DNA of 64,000 bases from Psychrobacter immobilis (GTDB lineage: Bacteria; Pseudomonadota; Gammaproteobacteria; Pseudomonadales; Moraxellaceae): assembly GCF_904846235.1 (NCBI RefSeq), contig NZ_CAJGZN010000009.1:78918-142917 (forward strand), in the 5' to 3' direction. A program made the position numbers and the translations under genes. Shown one piece after another: positions 55,129 through 64,000 of this stretch; within the stretch, counting starts at the first letter, position 1, and each line of letters begins with the position of its first letter. The notes under the pieces were generated by a model. It saw only the letters and a list, made by a program, of their open reading frames with translations, was not told the origin of the DNA and did no database searches.

Positions 55129-56211
55129 ATGACAACATCAGTTACCCATAATGCAGATATTGACGACGTGAATATTGAAAAATTTATTCCTTTGATTACT
55201 CCCGCCGAGCTAAAAGCCGAGCTGCCTCTGTCAGACGACGCGTATAACACCGTACTAAAAGGTCGTAATACTATTCAAGATATCTTGGATGGTAAAGACA
55301 AGCGTTTGTTTGTGGTCATTGGCCCTTGCTCTATTCACGATATCAAAGCCGCTCACGAATATGCCGATCGTTTAGCCGTATTGGCAAAAGAAATCGAAGA
55401 CAGTGTATTTGTGGTCATGCGTGTTTATTTTGAAAAACCTCGTACGACGGTTGGTTGGAAAGGCATGATCAATGACCCTGACATGAATGACAGCTTTGAT
55501 ATAGAAAAAGGCTTGCGCACGGCTCGTAAATTGCTACTTGATTTGAATGAAAAGGGTCTACCTTGCGCGACCGAAGCACTTGATCCAAATACACCGCAGT
55601 ACATTCAGGATCTAATCAGCTGGTCAGCCATTGGTGCACGTACCACTGAGAGCCAAACGCATCGCGAAATGAGCTCTGGTTTATCATGCCCAGTTGGCTT
55701 TAAGAACGGTACTGATGGCGGCATGACAGTTGCTGTCAATGCCATGCAAGCGGTTAAAGAAGGTCATAGCTTCTTAGGTCTGTCGTCAGATGGTAAAGTC
55801 TCTATCATCAAATCTAAAGGTAACCCTTACGCGCATGTGGTACTTCGCGGTGGTAACGGTAAGCCTAACTATGATGAAACTGCGGTAGCTCAAGTCGAAA
55901 ATGAGCTAGCAAAAGGCAAAACCAATAGCAAGATTATGATTGATTCAAGCCACGCCAACTCAGGTAAAGACCCTTACCTACAACCGATGGTTATCAAAAA
56001 CGTTGCTGAACAAATTCAAAATGGTAATAAATCAATTATCGGTATGATGATTGAGAGTCACTTAAAGGGTGGCAATCAAAAATTGACTGCTGATTTAAGT
56101 CAGCTTGAGTACGGCAAATCTATCACCGATGGTTGCCTAGATTGGGATAGCACCGTCACAGCATTACGTGACTTACGTGATATGGTAAAAGATGTGCTAC
56201 CAAATCGCTAA
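55129..56211 (+). CDS. aroG: 3-deoxy-7-phosphoheptulonate synthase, type I
   Basis: Condenses phosphoenolpyruvate and erythrose 4-phosphate, the entry to aromatic amino acid synthesis. Metal and PEP residues are visible in GPCSIHDIKAA, VYFEKPRTTVGWKG, GARTTESQTHREM, PVGFKNGTDGG and DSSHANSGKDP. At 360 residues it is of the AroF/G/H class. Which aromatic amino acid feeds back on it cannot be read here, so the gene symbol is by class. It ends in a very strong terminator. Confidence 0.94.
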   Translation: MTTSVTHNADIDDVNIEKFIPLITPAELKAELPLSDDAYNTVLKGRNTIQDILDGKDKRLFVVIGPCSIHDIKAAHEYADRLAVLAKEIEDSVFVVMRVYFEKPRTTVGWKGMINDPDMNDSFDIEKGLRTARKLLLDLNEKGLPCATEALDPNTPQYIQDLISWSAIGARTTESQTHREMSSGLSCPVGFKNGTDGGMTVAVNAMQAVKEGHSFLGLSSDGKVSIIKSKGNPYAHVVLRGGNGKPNYDETAVAQVENELAKGKTNSKIMIDSSHANSGKDPYLQPMVIKNVAEQIQNGNKSIIGMMIESHLKGGNQKLTADLSQLEYGKSITDGCLDWDSTVTALRDLRDMVKDVLPNR

Positions 56212-56246
56212 TAGCTATCCGCGATAATTTATCGTCGAGCAAACCA

Positions 56247-56287
56247 TAAAAAGCCCCTTTCGCACTGATGCGAAAGGGGCTTTTTAT
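56247..56287. terminator. Strong bidirectional terminator after aroG
   Basis: AAAAGCCCCTTTCGC and GCGAAAGGGGCTTTT form a perfect 15-bp stem with a 6-base loop. The stop codon of the converging orphan gene (56284-56286) lies inside its T run. Confidence 0.92.
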
Positions 56288-56940
56288 TTTACTAAATTCC
56301 CTGTTGCTAGCATATTACTTGCTTTATTTAAAAGATTCACATATTTTTGTGTGTTTTTTCCAATCCCATAAAATATAGTCCATAGATCGTCAATATCTGA
56401 AAACACTGGAACTGTAACTGGATCAGGTAATAACAACCTTAAACGTATAAGCTCATTAATGTATGTAGCTATATCTTCCTCATTCCAACTAGTGTCCTTA
56501 TAACTTTCACTTGTAGCTTCTAATCGTCTGTAAGGTATGTCTGTAATATCTGAAATATTATTGTTATGCGTTGTTAGATAAAAATCTACTAGATCATCAT
56601 CTAAATTTTTTGTAGCTCGGATAAAGTTTACTTTATTTAACTCGTTAAAATCATCTTTATTGCAATATAGTAATGCTAGTGCCATCATAACCCTATTGCT
56701 TGTAGTTTGAAGAATAGCATCTGCATAATTTACTAAGAACCTCTCCCCTTCTTTGCTATTTATAAAGTTATTCAGCTCCTCGTTATCTTCGACGCTCATG
56801 GTCTCATAATTAGTATCAACATGACTTAAAAACTCTGAAAATCTTCTTATTTGAATTTGCTCACGAGCTTTTATAAAAGTTTCAAAAACTTTTGGGGTTG
56901 ACTTCAATACACTATATGCTACTTGGCTAATCGGTTCCAT
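56284..56940 (-). CDS. AT-rich orphan gene, hypothetical protein
   Basis: A 218-residue, mostly helical, acidic soluble protein with no signal peptide, membrane span or recognised motif. Local features are an N-terminal amphipathic segment (VAYSVLKSTPKVFETFIKAR) and a Cys-poor, Asn/Asp/Leu-rich body. Codon use is visibly more AT-rich than aroG and pepN on either side, and the stop codon falls within the aroG terminator, as if inserted next to it. This suggests an accessory acquisition. Function unknown; a role in phage or element biology would be speculation. Confidence 0.65.
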   Translation of the reverse strand: MEPISQVAYSVLKSTPKVFETFIKAREQIQIRRFSEFLSHVDTNYETMSVEDNEELNNFINSKEGERFLVNYADAILQTTSNRVMMALALLYCNKDDFNELNKVNFIRATKNLDDDLVDFYLTTHNNNISDITDIPYRRLEATSESYKDTSWNEEDIATYINELIRLRLLLPDPVTVPVFSDIDDLWTIFYGIGKNTQKYVNLLNKASNMLATGNLVK

Positions 56941-57000
56941 TTCTAAGTCTCGCGTAAAGCTATATATATTGACTAACGTTTTTATTGAATAATCTAAAGA

Positions 57001-57028
57001 CTAATCCAGTTAACTGAATTAGCCTTTT
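57001..57028 (-). terminator. Weak hairpin after pepN
   Basis: On the minus strand CTAATTCAGTT pairs with AACTGGATTAG (one mismatch), followed by TCTTTAG. It is a weak candidate terminator for pepN. Confidence 0.45.
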
Positions 57029-57065
57029 ATAATCTTCAAAAAAACATGACCTGACTGAATAGAAA

Positions 57066-59708
57066 TCAGCTATTTGCAGCACCTAGCACGCTCTCTAAGC
57101 TTTCGAGCACATGCTTAGATGAGACATTCTTTTGTAAATCTATCAGCTGCTCATGCGCCATTTGACGACGCTGCTCAGCCAACGTATTCCAGCGGGCTAG
57201 TACTTGCAGTAAGCGTGAGGCTAATACAGGATTGGCATCATCTAATTTCTGAATCACGCCTGTATACATCTCTAGACCTTCTGCCGTCCAGAGTACCGTC
57301 GGTTGCGAGCTAAAAGCGCTGATAACCGAACGGACACGATTAGGCGTATTCCAATCAAAGTCTGTGTGCGTCAGCAGCGACTTGACCATATCAGGCGTTA
57401 CGTCGTCAGCCGCAGCTTGGACACTGAACCACAAATCGATAACCAGATCGTTTGCTTGGAAACGCTCATAGAATTCTGCTAAGTACTTATCTGCACCTGT
57501 CAATTGATGATTGACCATGGTCTTCAATGCACCAAAGCGCTCAGTCATACAGCTCGCATTATCATACTGCTGCTGTGCCCAGTCTGCTGCATCATCCACA
57601 TTGGCAGTCAATGCCATATCAAGTACGACATTACGCAGCGCGCGAACGCCTCGAGCTTCAGCACTATCCTCATAAGACTGCATTGGCAGGTTGTTGTAAA
57701 GCTCAGCCCATTGGCCTTTTAACTTATCAGCTACTTGCTTGTATAGCCCATCGCGCTGCTCTTTAACCAGCACTGGATCGTAGTTTTTAGAAATAGCAGA
57801 AGCCAACTCTTGCGCTGATGGAATATCAAGCAACCGTGCCGCTAGCATCGCATCATCAGCCGCTAAGACAGGCAGCGTCTGTGCCAATGCTTCCAAATAC
57901 ACATCAGGGCTACTCTTCGCACCTTGTCCTTGCAGCAAAATACGATTTACCAGCATTTGAGTGACCTGCCAGCGGTTAAATCCATTGGTTTCATGCTTAA
58001 GCAAAAACGCTAAGTCTGCATCTTGATAGTCATAGTTGAGCTGTACTGGCGCGCTAAAATCACGTAGTAATGATACGACAGGCTCGCTCGCAACGTTTTC
58101 AAAGACAAACGTTTGCGTCGCTTCGTCAAGCAATAACATACGCTCAGCAACAATAGCGCCTGAGTCTTTATCAAACAATGCGGTTGCTACAGGTATCGGC
58201 AATGGTTTTGGTGCATCAAAGCCTTTGACATGGCGTGTCTGCTGATTCAAAGTAATAGTCAATGTCTGTGCGGTACTATCGTAAGTTTGAGAACCCGATA
58301 CCACTGGCGTACCAGGCTGACGATACCAATCAATAAAATTCTCGATTTTGTCATCAGTGATACTAAGTGCTGATAAAAAGTCCTCGACCGTTACCGCTTG
58401 TCCATCATAGCGACGGAAATACTCATCTGTTCCTTTGCGGAAATCATCTGGCCCTAACGTATTGGCAATCATGCGTACAATTTCAGCGCCTTTCTCATAG
58501 ACAGTCGTCGTATAAAAGTTATTAATCTCAACAAAGCTCTCTGGACGTACTGGATGCGCTAATGGGCCTGCATCTTCGCTAAATTGATGGGCACGCAGGG
58601 TCGCCACGTCATCAATACGCTGCACCGCACCTGACTGTTGATCTGCTGAAAATGACTGATCACGGTAAACGGTAAAGCCTTCTTTTAAACACAGCTGAAA
58701 CCAATCACGGCAAGTAATACGGTTACCTGTCCAGTTATGAAAATACTCATGAGCAATAATGGCTTTTACGCTAAAACTACGGGCATCGGTAGTTGTTTCA
58801 GGGCTAGATAACACACAAGCGGTGTTAAAAATATTCAAACCCTTATTTTCCATTGCACCCATATTGAATTGGCTGACCGCCACAATCATGTAGCGATCTA
58901 AATCGTAGGCTCGTCCATAATTGACCTCATCCCACTTCATCGCATCTTTTAGGGCTTGCATACCGACATCGCATTTATCGATATCAGCAGACTTGGCGTA
59001 CAACTCAAGCAATACTTCTCGACCTTCGCTGGTCGTATAAGAGTCTGTCAATACATCTAAATCAGCAACCACACAGGCAAATAGATAGCTTGGCTTATTG
59101 GTTGGATCGTGCCAGATGGCATAATGACGGTCTGGCGCGTCGGCTACTTCGCCTGCTTCGACTAAGTTACCATTGGCCAATAACGTCGGATAACGCTTAT
59201 CTGCTTCAAGTCGCGTAGTAAATATCGCTAGCACATCAGGGCGATCCGGATAGAAAGTAATCTTACGGAAACCTTCTGGCTCGCACTGAGTCACAAACAT
59301 CGTATCGTCACCACTACCGGCCATATATAGGCCTTCAAGCGCCGTATTGGTCTGCGGGCAGATACGCACTTGAATATCTAAAGTAGCTCGCTCAGGGGCA
59401 TTATAAATCGTCAGCTTACCCGCTTCCTGCTGATAATCCTCAGTAGTCAACGCCTTACTGTTCATCGTAATCGTTAGCAGCTCTAATGCCTCACCAAATA
59501 AGACAATATCCCCTGCCGTTTGACGTACCATCTCAAGCGTACTGTCTACCTGCGCGTAGTCTTCGAACAGCTTAATATCTAAATGTACTGTCTCGACATC
59601 AAAACTTGGTTTGGTATAGTCTTTTAGATTAATCTTGCTTGGCGCATGAGGCGGCACATCTGGCATTTCAGGATTGATGATTTGTGCATCAGTTTCAGCA
59701 GTAGACAT
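57066..59708 (-). CDS. pepN: Aminopeptidase N (M1 family)
   Basis: A cytosolic zinc aminopeptidase that finishes ATP-dependent protein degradation and clears peptides. The 880-residue protein has the exopeptidase motif GAMENKGLN, the zinc site HEYFHNWTGNR with the distal Glu in LKEGFTVYRD, and the catalytic Tyr in NFYTTTVYEKG. Domain order is an N-terminal beta domain, the thermolysin-like domain (about 190-440), a beta sandwich and the helical C-terminal bowl. It stands alone. Confidence 0.96.
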   Translation of the reverse strand: MSTAETDAQIINPEMPDVPPHAPSKINLKDYTKPSFDVETVHLDIKLFEDYAQVDSTLEMVRQTAGDIVLFGEALELLTITMNSKALTTEDYQQEAGKLTIYNAPERATLDIQVRICPQTNTALEGLYMAGSGDDTMFVTQCEPEGFRKITFYPDRPDVLAIFTTRLEADKRYPTLLANGNLVEAGEVADAPDRHYAIWHDPTNKPSYLFACVVADLDVLTDSYTTSEGREVLLELYAKSADIDKCDVGMQALKDAMKWDEVNYGRAYDLDRYMIVAVSQFNMGAMENKGLNIFNTACVLSSPETTTDARSFSVKAIIAHEYFHNWTGNRITCRDWFQLCLKEGFTVYRDQSFSADQQSGAVQRIDDVATLRAHQFSEDAGPLAHPVRPESFVEINNFYTTTVYEKGAEIVRMIANTLGPDDFRKGTDEYFRRYDGQAVTVEDFLSALSITDDKIENFIDWYRQPGTPVVSGSQTYDSTAQTLTITLNQQTRHVKGFDAPKPLPIPVATALFDKDSGAIVAERMLLLDEATQTFVFENVASEPVVSLLRDFSAPVQLNYDYQDADLAFLLKHETNGFNRWQVTQMLVNRILLQGQGAKSSPDVYLEALAQTLPVLAADDAMLAARLLDIPSAQELASAISKNYDPVLVKEQRDGLYKQVADKLKGQWAELYNNLPMQSYEDSAEARGVRALRNVVLDMALTANVDDAADWAQQQYDNASCMTERFGALKTMVNHQLTGADKYLAEFYERFQANDLVIDLWFSVQAAADDVTPDMVKSLLTHTDFDWNTPNRVRSVISAFSSQPTVLWTAEGLEMYTGVIQKLDDANPVLASRLLQVLARWNTLAEQRRQMAHEQLIDLQKNVSSKHVLESLESVLGAANS

Positions 59709-60084
59709 ATGGTGTCCTATTATTATCGGTGATTTGGTTATAAATTATTTTTAATGGGGATGAGTAATATATGATTAATATCATTTTACTATTCGCAAAA
59801 GGCAATAGTGTAAATAAAGACTTTATCTTTAGGCTAAGCGCTTAATAAACTAAGCACATAGACAAAGCTTCGCAGTAACTAAGCTAATTTTTATTACTAA
59901 TTTGACTTTCTCGTTAAGCTTATAACTAGATTGACCTAAATCGCTAAATTTCAAGTATGTAAAGTAAGATATCGTCGGTTCAAGATGATTTAAATATGAA
60001 ACATACGTTATCAATTGGATAATGTCGTTGAAAATGATTTAATAGTCGTACTGATGACCAATCATTTAACTAACGGCTTATTAT
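59709..60084. other. Divergent intergenic region, pepN / DUF6231-like gene
   Basis: 376 AT-rich bases with no gene or clear repeat recognised. Confidence 0.4.
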
Positions 60085-60693
60085 ATGACAAAAAATACGG
60101 TGAAACGCGCAGACATTACCCTACCTTTGCTTATAGAGTATGTTGATGCACTACTACCCTCATTAACGACTCAAACAGAACTGTCACCTGAGCATAACAA
60201 AGATAATAGTGAAGCATTGTGGGTAGCACATAACCATGCCGACTTATTAGCACTACAAGCACAACTTGACGATACTACATCTATTAATGAGAACACTGAA
60301 GCGAAGCGGAACGCACAAAAATTATCAACGTTATCAGATCTTGCTAAACAGCATGTACCTGATCGTTATGAGCTTGCTTGCTTTTGGCTGCCTACCTTGT
60401 CAGAAGAGCTGACTCAACACTATGTGCCGCTACTGATGCGCTACCGTGACCTGTATGCCGCGCATTTGCTTATTGCATTGGACAGCTCGATAGATTTGAA
60501 ACCTTATGGCTTTACGCCATTTGATATATTGAGTGAGCCATCTCTAAATATTGATGATATTCAATCTATTACCTCATCAACCGTTACTGCGACGCTTTGG
60601 CAATTTAATCTATATGACTACAAACAACTGCCAAATTGGCTCAATGCTGATTACTGGGCCAACCCTGAAAACTGGGGCAAGCACCGCTGGTAA
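60085..60693 (+). CDS. DUF6231-like hypothetical protein
   Basis: A 202-residue soluble protein. The C-terminal half (YELACFWLPTLSEEL..., LLMRYRDLYAAHLLIALD, LWQFNLYDYKQLPNWLNADYW, ending NPENWGKHRW) resembles the DUF6231 family of gammaproteobacteria, whose members end in a similar 'WLN-R-WANP--W-K-RW'. The family recall is from memory. The N-terminal part is looser, with an Asn/Glu/Thr-rich insertion (about 48-85). It lies 140 bases before pal on the same strand. No known function. Confidence 0.65.
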   Translation: MTKNTVKRADITLPLLIEYVDALLPSLTTQTELSPEHNKDNSEALWVAHNHADLLALQAQLDDTTSINENTEAKRNAQKLSTLSDLAKQHVPDRYELACFWLPTLSEELTQHYVPLLMRYRDLYAAHLLIALDSSIDLKPYGFTPFDILSEPSLNIDDIQSITSSTVTATLWQFNLYDYKQLPNWLNADYWANPENWGKHRW

Positions 60694-60834
60694 TACGCTC
60701 GATTTTATCTATCGTAATTTACAGTAAAAATACTTACATAAATTAACATTTAGTATATTATAGATAGAGATTGCCTAAGTTTTATCGGAAGCAGTTTAAA
60801 AAAACAAATTTAATTAAAATTTTAGGAGCTCGTC

Positions 60835-61353
60835 ATGTCAATCAGTTTTTCTAAGATCGCTGTTCTTGCTGTGCTATCAAGCGCCGTTGCACTAACCACT
60901 GGTTGTGCGACCAAGCGTTCTACCTCAGAAGTTGTTGTTGCTCCGCTAGGTATTCCAGGTGGACAAGTTGGCTACAATGGTGCGGTTATCGTTGATAACT
61001 CAAACGCTGTCATTACTGGCGCTGAGAATATTCAAGCGGTTGTCTACTTTGCTTTTGATAGCAGCGAAATCACTGCTCAATCAGCGAGTGTCCTTAACCA
61101 ACACGTGAGCCTATTAAACTCAAACCCAGCAGCTGGTGTCGTTATCGCAGGTCATACTGATGAGCGCGGTAGCCGTGAATACAATATGGCACTCGGTGAG
61201 CGCCGCGCCCAAGCAGCACGTAATTATCTTGCTGCTCAGGGTGTCGCCGCCAACAACATCCGTGTCATTAGCTATGGTGAAGAACGTCCTGCAGCGGCTG
61301 GCAACACCGAAGATGCTTATGCACAAAACCGCCGTGCTGAGCTGTCTTACTAA
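60835..61353 (+). CDS. pal: Peptidoglycan-associated lipoprotein (Pal/OmpA-like)
   Basis: An outer-membrane lipoprotein of the Tol-Pal type. The signal peptide ends in the lipobox LTTGC (Cys24), and the OmpA-like peptidoglycan-binding domain spans about 65-172 with VVYFAFDSSEI, VIAGHTDERGSREYNMALGERRA and NRRAELSY. The ribosome-binding site TTAGGAG fits the start. tolB and the rest of the tol cluster are absent, so this may be Pal or an orphan OmpA-like lipoprotein paralogue. It ends in a strong terminator. Confidence 0.88.
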   Translation: MSISFSKIAVLAVLSSAVALTTGCATKRSTSEVVVAPLGIPGGQVGYNGAVIVDNSNAVITGAENIQAVVYFAFDSSEITAQSASVLNQHVSLLNSNPAAGVVIAGHTDERGSREYNMALGERRAQAARNYLAAQGVAANNIRVISYGEERPAAAGNTEDAYAQNRRAELSY

Positions 61354-61377
61354 GCGTCATTAAAAATCATTTGCTTT

Positions 61378-61415
61378 AAAAAAGCCCAGTAATGTTATAT
61401 TACTGGGCTTTTTAT
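61378..61415 (+). terminator. Terminator after pal
   Basis: AAAAAGCCCAGTAAT and ATTACTGGGCTTTTT form a perfect 15-bp stem with a 6-base loop. Confidence 0.9.
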
Positions 61416-61537
61416 ATTCTATTGAGCTAAGTAAGATATAAATATTTCAAACTCAAATGTAAGATACCTAATTTCAAGCATATTATTTATATTTCTAAAA
61501 AAACTTCGTTTTCAATTAAAAATATTAATGGCCACTC

Positions 61538-62341
61538 ATGATAATACCAGTACTAAATATCACTAACGTCCAACTTACTCAACTCGACCATGAAACTTGG
61601 TGCGTGACTGCTCAAGTAAGTGATTTATCCAGTCCTGTAGAAATGAGCAACTTGTGGAACGACTCATACTGGTTATCAGCGTATCTATCATCACATATGG
61701 TTTTTACTGAGTTTCGTCATTTCAAATGGCATTATCATGCAGTACAAAAACCAATATCAAAACGTAGTATTGCTCATAGGCAACGTCAACAGCAGCGCCA
61801 AGGTGTAAGACAGTTACTACAAGCGCTACTCAATAAGCTAGAAATCAGCGATACCTTAGATGAGTCGAGCTTTCCCTATCGCCTTAGCAAAAGCAAGTAT
61901 TACGTCTGTTTTAGCCATACAGCCGCTCATAACAAAAATGAATTCAATAAAAAATCTCATCAAAATATCCCTGCTATTTCATACAGCAAAATAGCAGCGG
62001 TCATCAGCCGTCGTCGCCCTGCTGGCATCGATATCGAGCACAATGATGTTGCTTGGCATATCGTCAAGCGTTTTTACTCAGATAATGAAGTTACTATCTT
62101 ACAGACGTTACCAAAAAATCAGCGTGATTATATTGCAAAGTTACTATGGCAAATCAAAGAAAGCTTTATCAAGATCCATCAGTACACTTTGGCACAAGGT
62201 TTAGGTATAGATTACTCTGATGTCATTCCTGCCTTGACTGATGATATGAATAAAGACTTTATTACTATCAGTCATACTAACGATCAATCCAATCACCAAA
62301 TTGCAGTATTGCAAGCAGATCAAACAGTCGTCGTTTTTTGA
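61538..62341 (+). CDS. Sfp-type 4'-phosphopantetheinyl transferase
   Basis: Transfers phosphopantetheine from coenzyme A to carrier-protein serines. The 267-residue protein shows the family core: YYVCFSHTAAH, RRRPAGIDIEHND (Mg-binding Asp/Glu) and LLWQIKESFIKIH (the WxxKEAxxK-type motif, with Ser in place of Ala). It is of the Sfp class by length. No NRPS or PKS genes are nearby, so it may serve fatty-acid ACP or a distant siderophore pathway. It ends in a strong terminator. Confidence 0.88.
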   Translation: MIIPVLNITNVQLTQLDHETWCVTAQVSDLSSPVEMSNLWNDSYWLSAYLSSHMVFTEFRHFKWHYHAVQKPISKRSIAHRQRQQQRQGVRQLLQALLNKLEISDTLDESSFPYRLSKSKYYVCFSHTAAHNKNEFNKKSHQNIPAISYSKIAAVISRRRPAGIDIEHNDVAWHIVKRFYSDNEVTILQTLPKNQRDYIAKLLWQIKESFIKIHQYTLAQGLGIDYSDVIPALTDDMNKDFITISHTNDQSNHQIAVLQADQTVVVF

Positions 62342-62392
62342 TCATATTTGGCAATGCTCTCGTATTTATTATCTTCGCTTTCTTTTAGACAT

Positions 62393-62426
62393 AAAAAAAC
62401 GACCCTAAAAAGGGTCGTTTTTTTTG
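62393..62426. terminator. Bidirectional terminator between the PPTase and OMP genes
   Basis: AAAAACGACCCT and AGGGTCGTTTTT pair across AAAA, flanked by A and T runs. Confidence 0.9.
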
Positions 62427-62462
62427 TTCTCTTCTAATAACAGTATTTACACTGTGATTAGA

Positions 62463-63314
62463 TTAGAAACGGTAAGTTGCACCAAGTTTAACGATTGGAA
62501 ACCACTCTAACCAATCTTTATCTTCTAAATCTTTCTCAGCTTGGTCAGCTACAAGTTCTGCATCTGGATTAGTATTACCAGCTACGCGATTGATTGTTGC
62601 AGTGGTTTTACCCATATATGCTGCACCAACTTCACCAAATACACCGAAGTTGTTAGTGATGTTAGGGCGGAAACCAACTGTTAGGTAAGGTGCTAACTTG
62701 TTACGATGTTCAATAGTCCCTTCTAAAGCACCTACGTCACTCAATAGATACTCTTCACCATTAACACTATAGTACGCGTCGTCACCACTTCCCTCAGCAT
62801 TAGCTCTTACATCAATATCGTTGTCAGGAACGATGATACCAGCACCCATAGTGAACCAGTTACCAGTAGGACGCAATTGCACACCTAGATACGGGTTGCT
62901 AAAGTCACTATCAACATCATAATTGATGTCATTTGCGTCAAAATCACCACCGAATAAGTCAGCAACATCGCCACCTGCCCAACCAGCTTGTAGTTCAGTT
63001 TTCTCGTTAAGTGACCAACCGATGTTAGCACCATAACCTAGAGTACCAACTTCAGCGCTAACTGATGCTGGGTTGATAGCTGTTTGGAACAAAGTTTTAG
63101 TGCTACCAAGTACCGCACCAGTAGTGTTGCGTACTACACCAGCGTCAGCATTGTATGCATAAGCAGCAGGTTCTGCTTGATAAGCTACAGCAACTGGCTC
63201 AGCTTCATATGCAACTGCAGCATTGTTATCAACAACGATAACTGGCTCAGCAGCTAATGCAGCAGTTGATGCTAGAACAGCAGCAGAAATTGCCGTCAAT
63301 TTAATAAATTTCAT
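62463..63314 (-). CDS. Outer-membrane beta-barrel protein
   Basis: An exported protein starting MKFIKLTAISAAVLASTAALAA (signal peptide). The ATG at 63314 is chosen over the one at 63350 because a perfect AGGAGA ribosome-binding site lies just upstream. A short Ala/Glu/Pro/Tyr repeat segment (VAYEAEPVAVAYQAEPAAYA, about 22-48) follows the signal. The rest alternates in the manner of an 8-stranded barrel and ends in the aromatic YRF typical of outer-membrane insertion. It is related in style to OmpW-like or small porin-like proteins, but no family is certain. Confidence 0.8.
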   Translation of the reverse strand: MKFIKLTAISAAVLASTAALAAEPVIVVDNNAAVAYEAEPVAVAYQAEPAAYAYNADAGVVRNTTGAVLGSTKTLFQTAINPASVSAEVGTLGYGANIGWSLNEKTELQAGWAGGDVADLFGGDFDANDINYDVDSDFSNPYLGVQLRPTGNWFTMGAGIIVPDNDIDVRANAEGSGDDAYYSVNGEEYLLSDVGALEGTIEHRNKLAPYLTVGFRPNITNNFGVFGEVGAAYMGKTTATINRVAGNTNPDAELVADQAEKDLEDKDWLEWFPIVKLGATYRF

Positions 63315-63873
63315 AATTATTCTCCTAAAGTGTGAAATAAACCCGCCCATAAAAAACGATGATTGTGCTTTTGTTAAACCATCATTTTGTTGAGGTGATT
63401 AAAACAATTCTGACTTGAAAAGTCACCCCTACTGATGCTGTTTTTATTTGCCATTATGTAAAGATTGCATAGGTACTGTAATAATTGCTACACCAATCTG
63501 TAAAAATTCGCTTTTATGTTACATAACGTCCTTAAAGTAACCAAACAGCGTAAACATGAGACTTCGCTTGCTTAATGTTTATGTAAGGGTATTGCAAAAC
63601 ATGTCCACATAGTTATCTAGAACGCACTTTGAATCAATGACAATTATATGGCTCAACCTTACAGAATAGTGTGCCTTGTGAGTTGACGTATCTATTATTA
63701 CGTATATAGGCAAATCTACGCCAACAAATAAAACGATATAAATGATCTCATATAACGCGACTAACGCTTGCCTCAAGCGAATATTATGCTAAATTAGTTG
63801 TTATAATAGATTTGTTATAGAACGTTAGTAATGTCACTATTTGTCTTATTTATGAAAATTTTGTGATGCTGTC
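63315..63873. other. 559-base non-coding stretch before the right-edge IS
   Basis: It holds the long leader and promoter of the outer-membrane protein gene and AT-rich DNA up to the IS end. A minus-strand frame at 63579-63776 has no convincing start signal or motif and is not called. Confidence 0.45.
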
Positions 63874-64000
63874 TGAACCGCCCCGACTTTATCGGAGAGT
63901 GATTTACTTGAGTCAGGCAGCGATGCCTGACAGGGTTAAATTATCATAATACCGCTTTTCAAACTCAAAGGGTGACACATATCCAATCGTGCTATGCAAT
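63874..64000 (-). mobile_element. IS3-family insertion sequence, terminal part (cut by window edge)
   Basis: The element begins at 63874 with TGAACCGCCCCGAC, an IS3-type terminal inverted repeat, and continues beyond 64000. On the minus strand it contains the last codons of the transposase. Its end is recognisably related to the degraded copy at 2926-3074. Only one end is visible, so intactness and target duplication cannot be judged. Confidence 0.75.
63913..63999 (-). CDS. IS3-family transposase, C-terminal fragment (continues beyond window)
   Basis: A minus-strand frame ending TGA (63913-63915) encodes LHSTIGYVSPFEFEKRYY followed by DNLTLSGIAA. This is the extreme C-terminus of an rve/IS3 orfB-type transposase with the diagnostic LHS-IGY-SP-EFE motif. 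It is nearly the same as the remnant at 2944-3030 (few substitutions). The catalytic DDE part would lie outside the window. Confidence 0.75.
   Translation of the reverse strand: MHSTIGYVSPFEFEKRYYDNLTLSGIAA

Noticed and set aside
63579..63776. 65-residue minus-strand frame before the right-edge IS
   Set aside because: It has no good start signal, lacks any motif, and lies in AT-rich non-coding DNA.
1..64000. tRNA, rRNA, tmRNA or prophage genes
   Set aside because: No cloverleaf-like segments with TTCGA arms outside coding genes, no rRNA stretches and no phage structural genes were recognised.

Overview
The window looks like a chromosomal segment of a Moraxellaceae gammaproteobacterium, most likely Psychrobacter. 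This is inferred from moderately AT-rich DNA, Hfq with a long Gly/Arg/Phe tail, gene blocks typical of gammaproteobacteria (kdsD-kdsC-lptC-lptA-lptB, tsaE-mutL-miaA-hfq, lpxB-rnhB) and a carboxynorspermidine pathway. No rRNA, tRNA, CRISPR or prophage is visible. Most of the window is housekeeping.

Left part (1-13 kb): the 5' end of a MerR-type regulator, a small AT-rich hypothetical gene, then apaH and rsmA. The usual pdxA-rsmA-apaH neighbourhood is interrupted between rsmA and pdxA by the 3' remnant of an IS3-family element and a GC-richer transglutaminase-like gene that looks horizontally acquired. Next come dnaB, alr, argF, rpiA, ilvA and hslR.

12.8-28.7 kb: a low-molecular-weight phosphatase, murB overlapping a YdcF-type gene, ccoS with a TauE/SafE-like membrane protein carrying a striking His/Met-rich tail (cbb3 oxidase and copper handling), a DEAD-box helicase, a cold-shock gene with a long structured leader, aroQ, an ABC1 kinase, a K+ channel with a C-terminal zinc ribbon, yebC, ogt, ftsY, and an active/inactive M16 peptidase pair preceded by an unlisted 49-residue lipoprotein.

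28.8-45 kb: envelope genes (a lipoprotein, an M15 peptidase, rodA, an RlpA-like protein), radA, the LPS transport and Kdo block lptB-lptA-lptC-kdsC-kdsD, then hfq, miaA, mutL, tsaE and a long QueD-like gene, all on the minus strand.

45-64 kb: a 41-residue Lys-rich protein, ynfA, htpX, a Fur-box-controlled periplasmic Fes-type esterase, two carboxynorspermidine (polyamine) genes separated by a perfect 15-bp inverted repeat, a DUF924 gene, rnhB, lpxB, aroG, an AT-rich orphan gene, pepN, a DUF6231-like gene, pal, a phosphopantetheinyl transferase and an outer-membrane beta-barrel protein. The right edge cuts into an IS3-family element closely related to the remnant near 3 kb.

I do not see a clear, complete undescribed multi-gene system. 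The most unusual points are the insertion that splits pdxA from rsmA, the related IS ends at both sides of the window, the metal-binding-like tail next to ccoS, the perfect hairpin between the polyamine genes, and a few orphan small genes.
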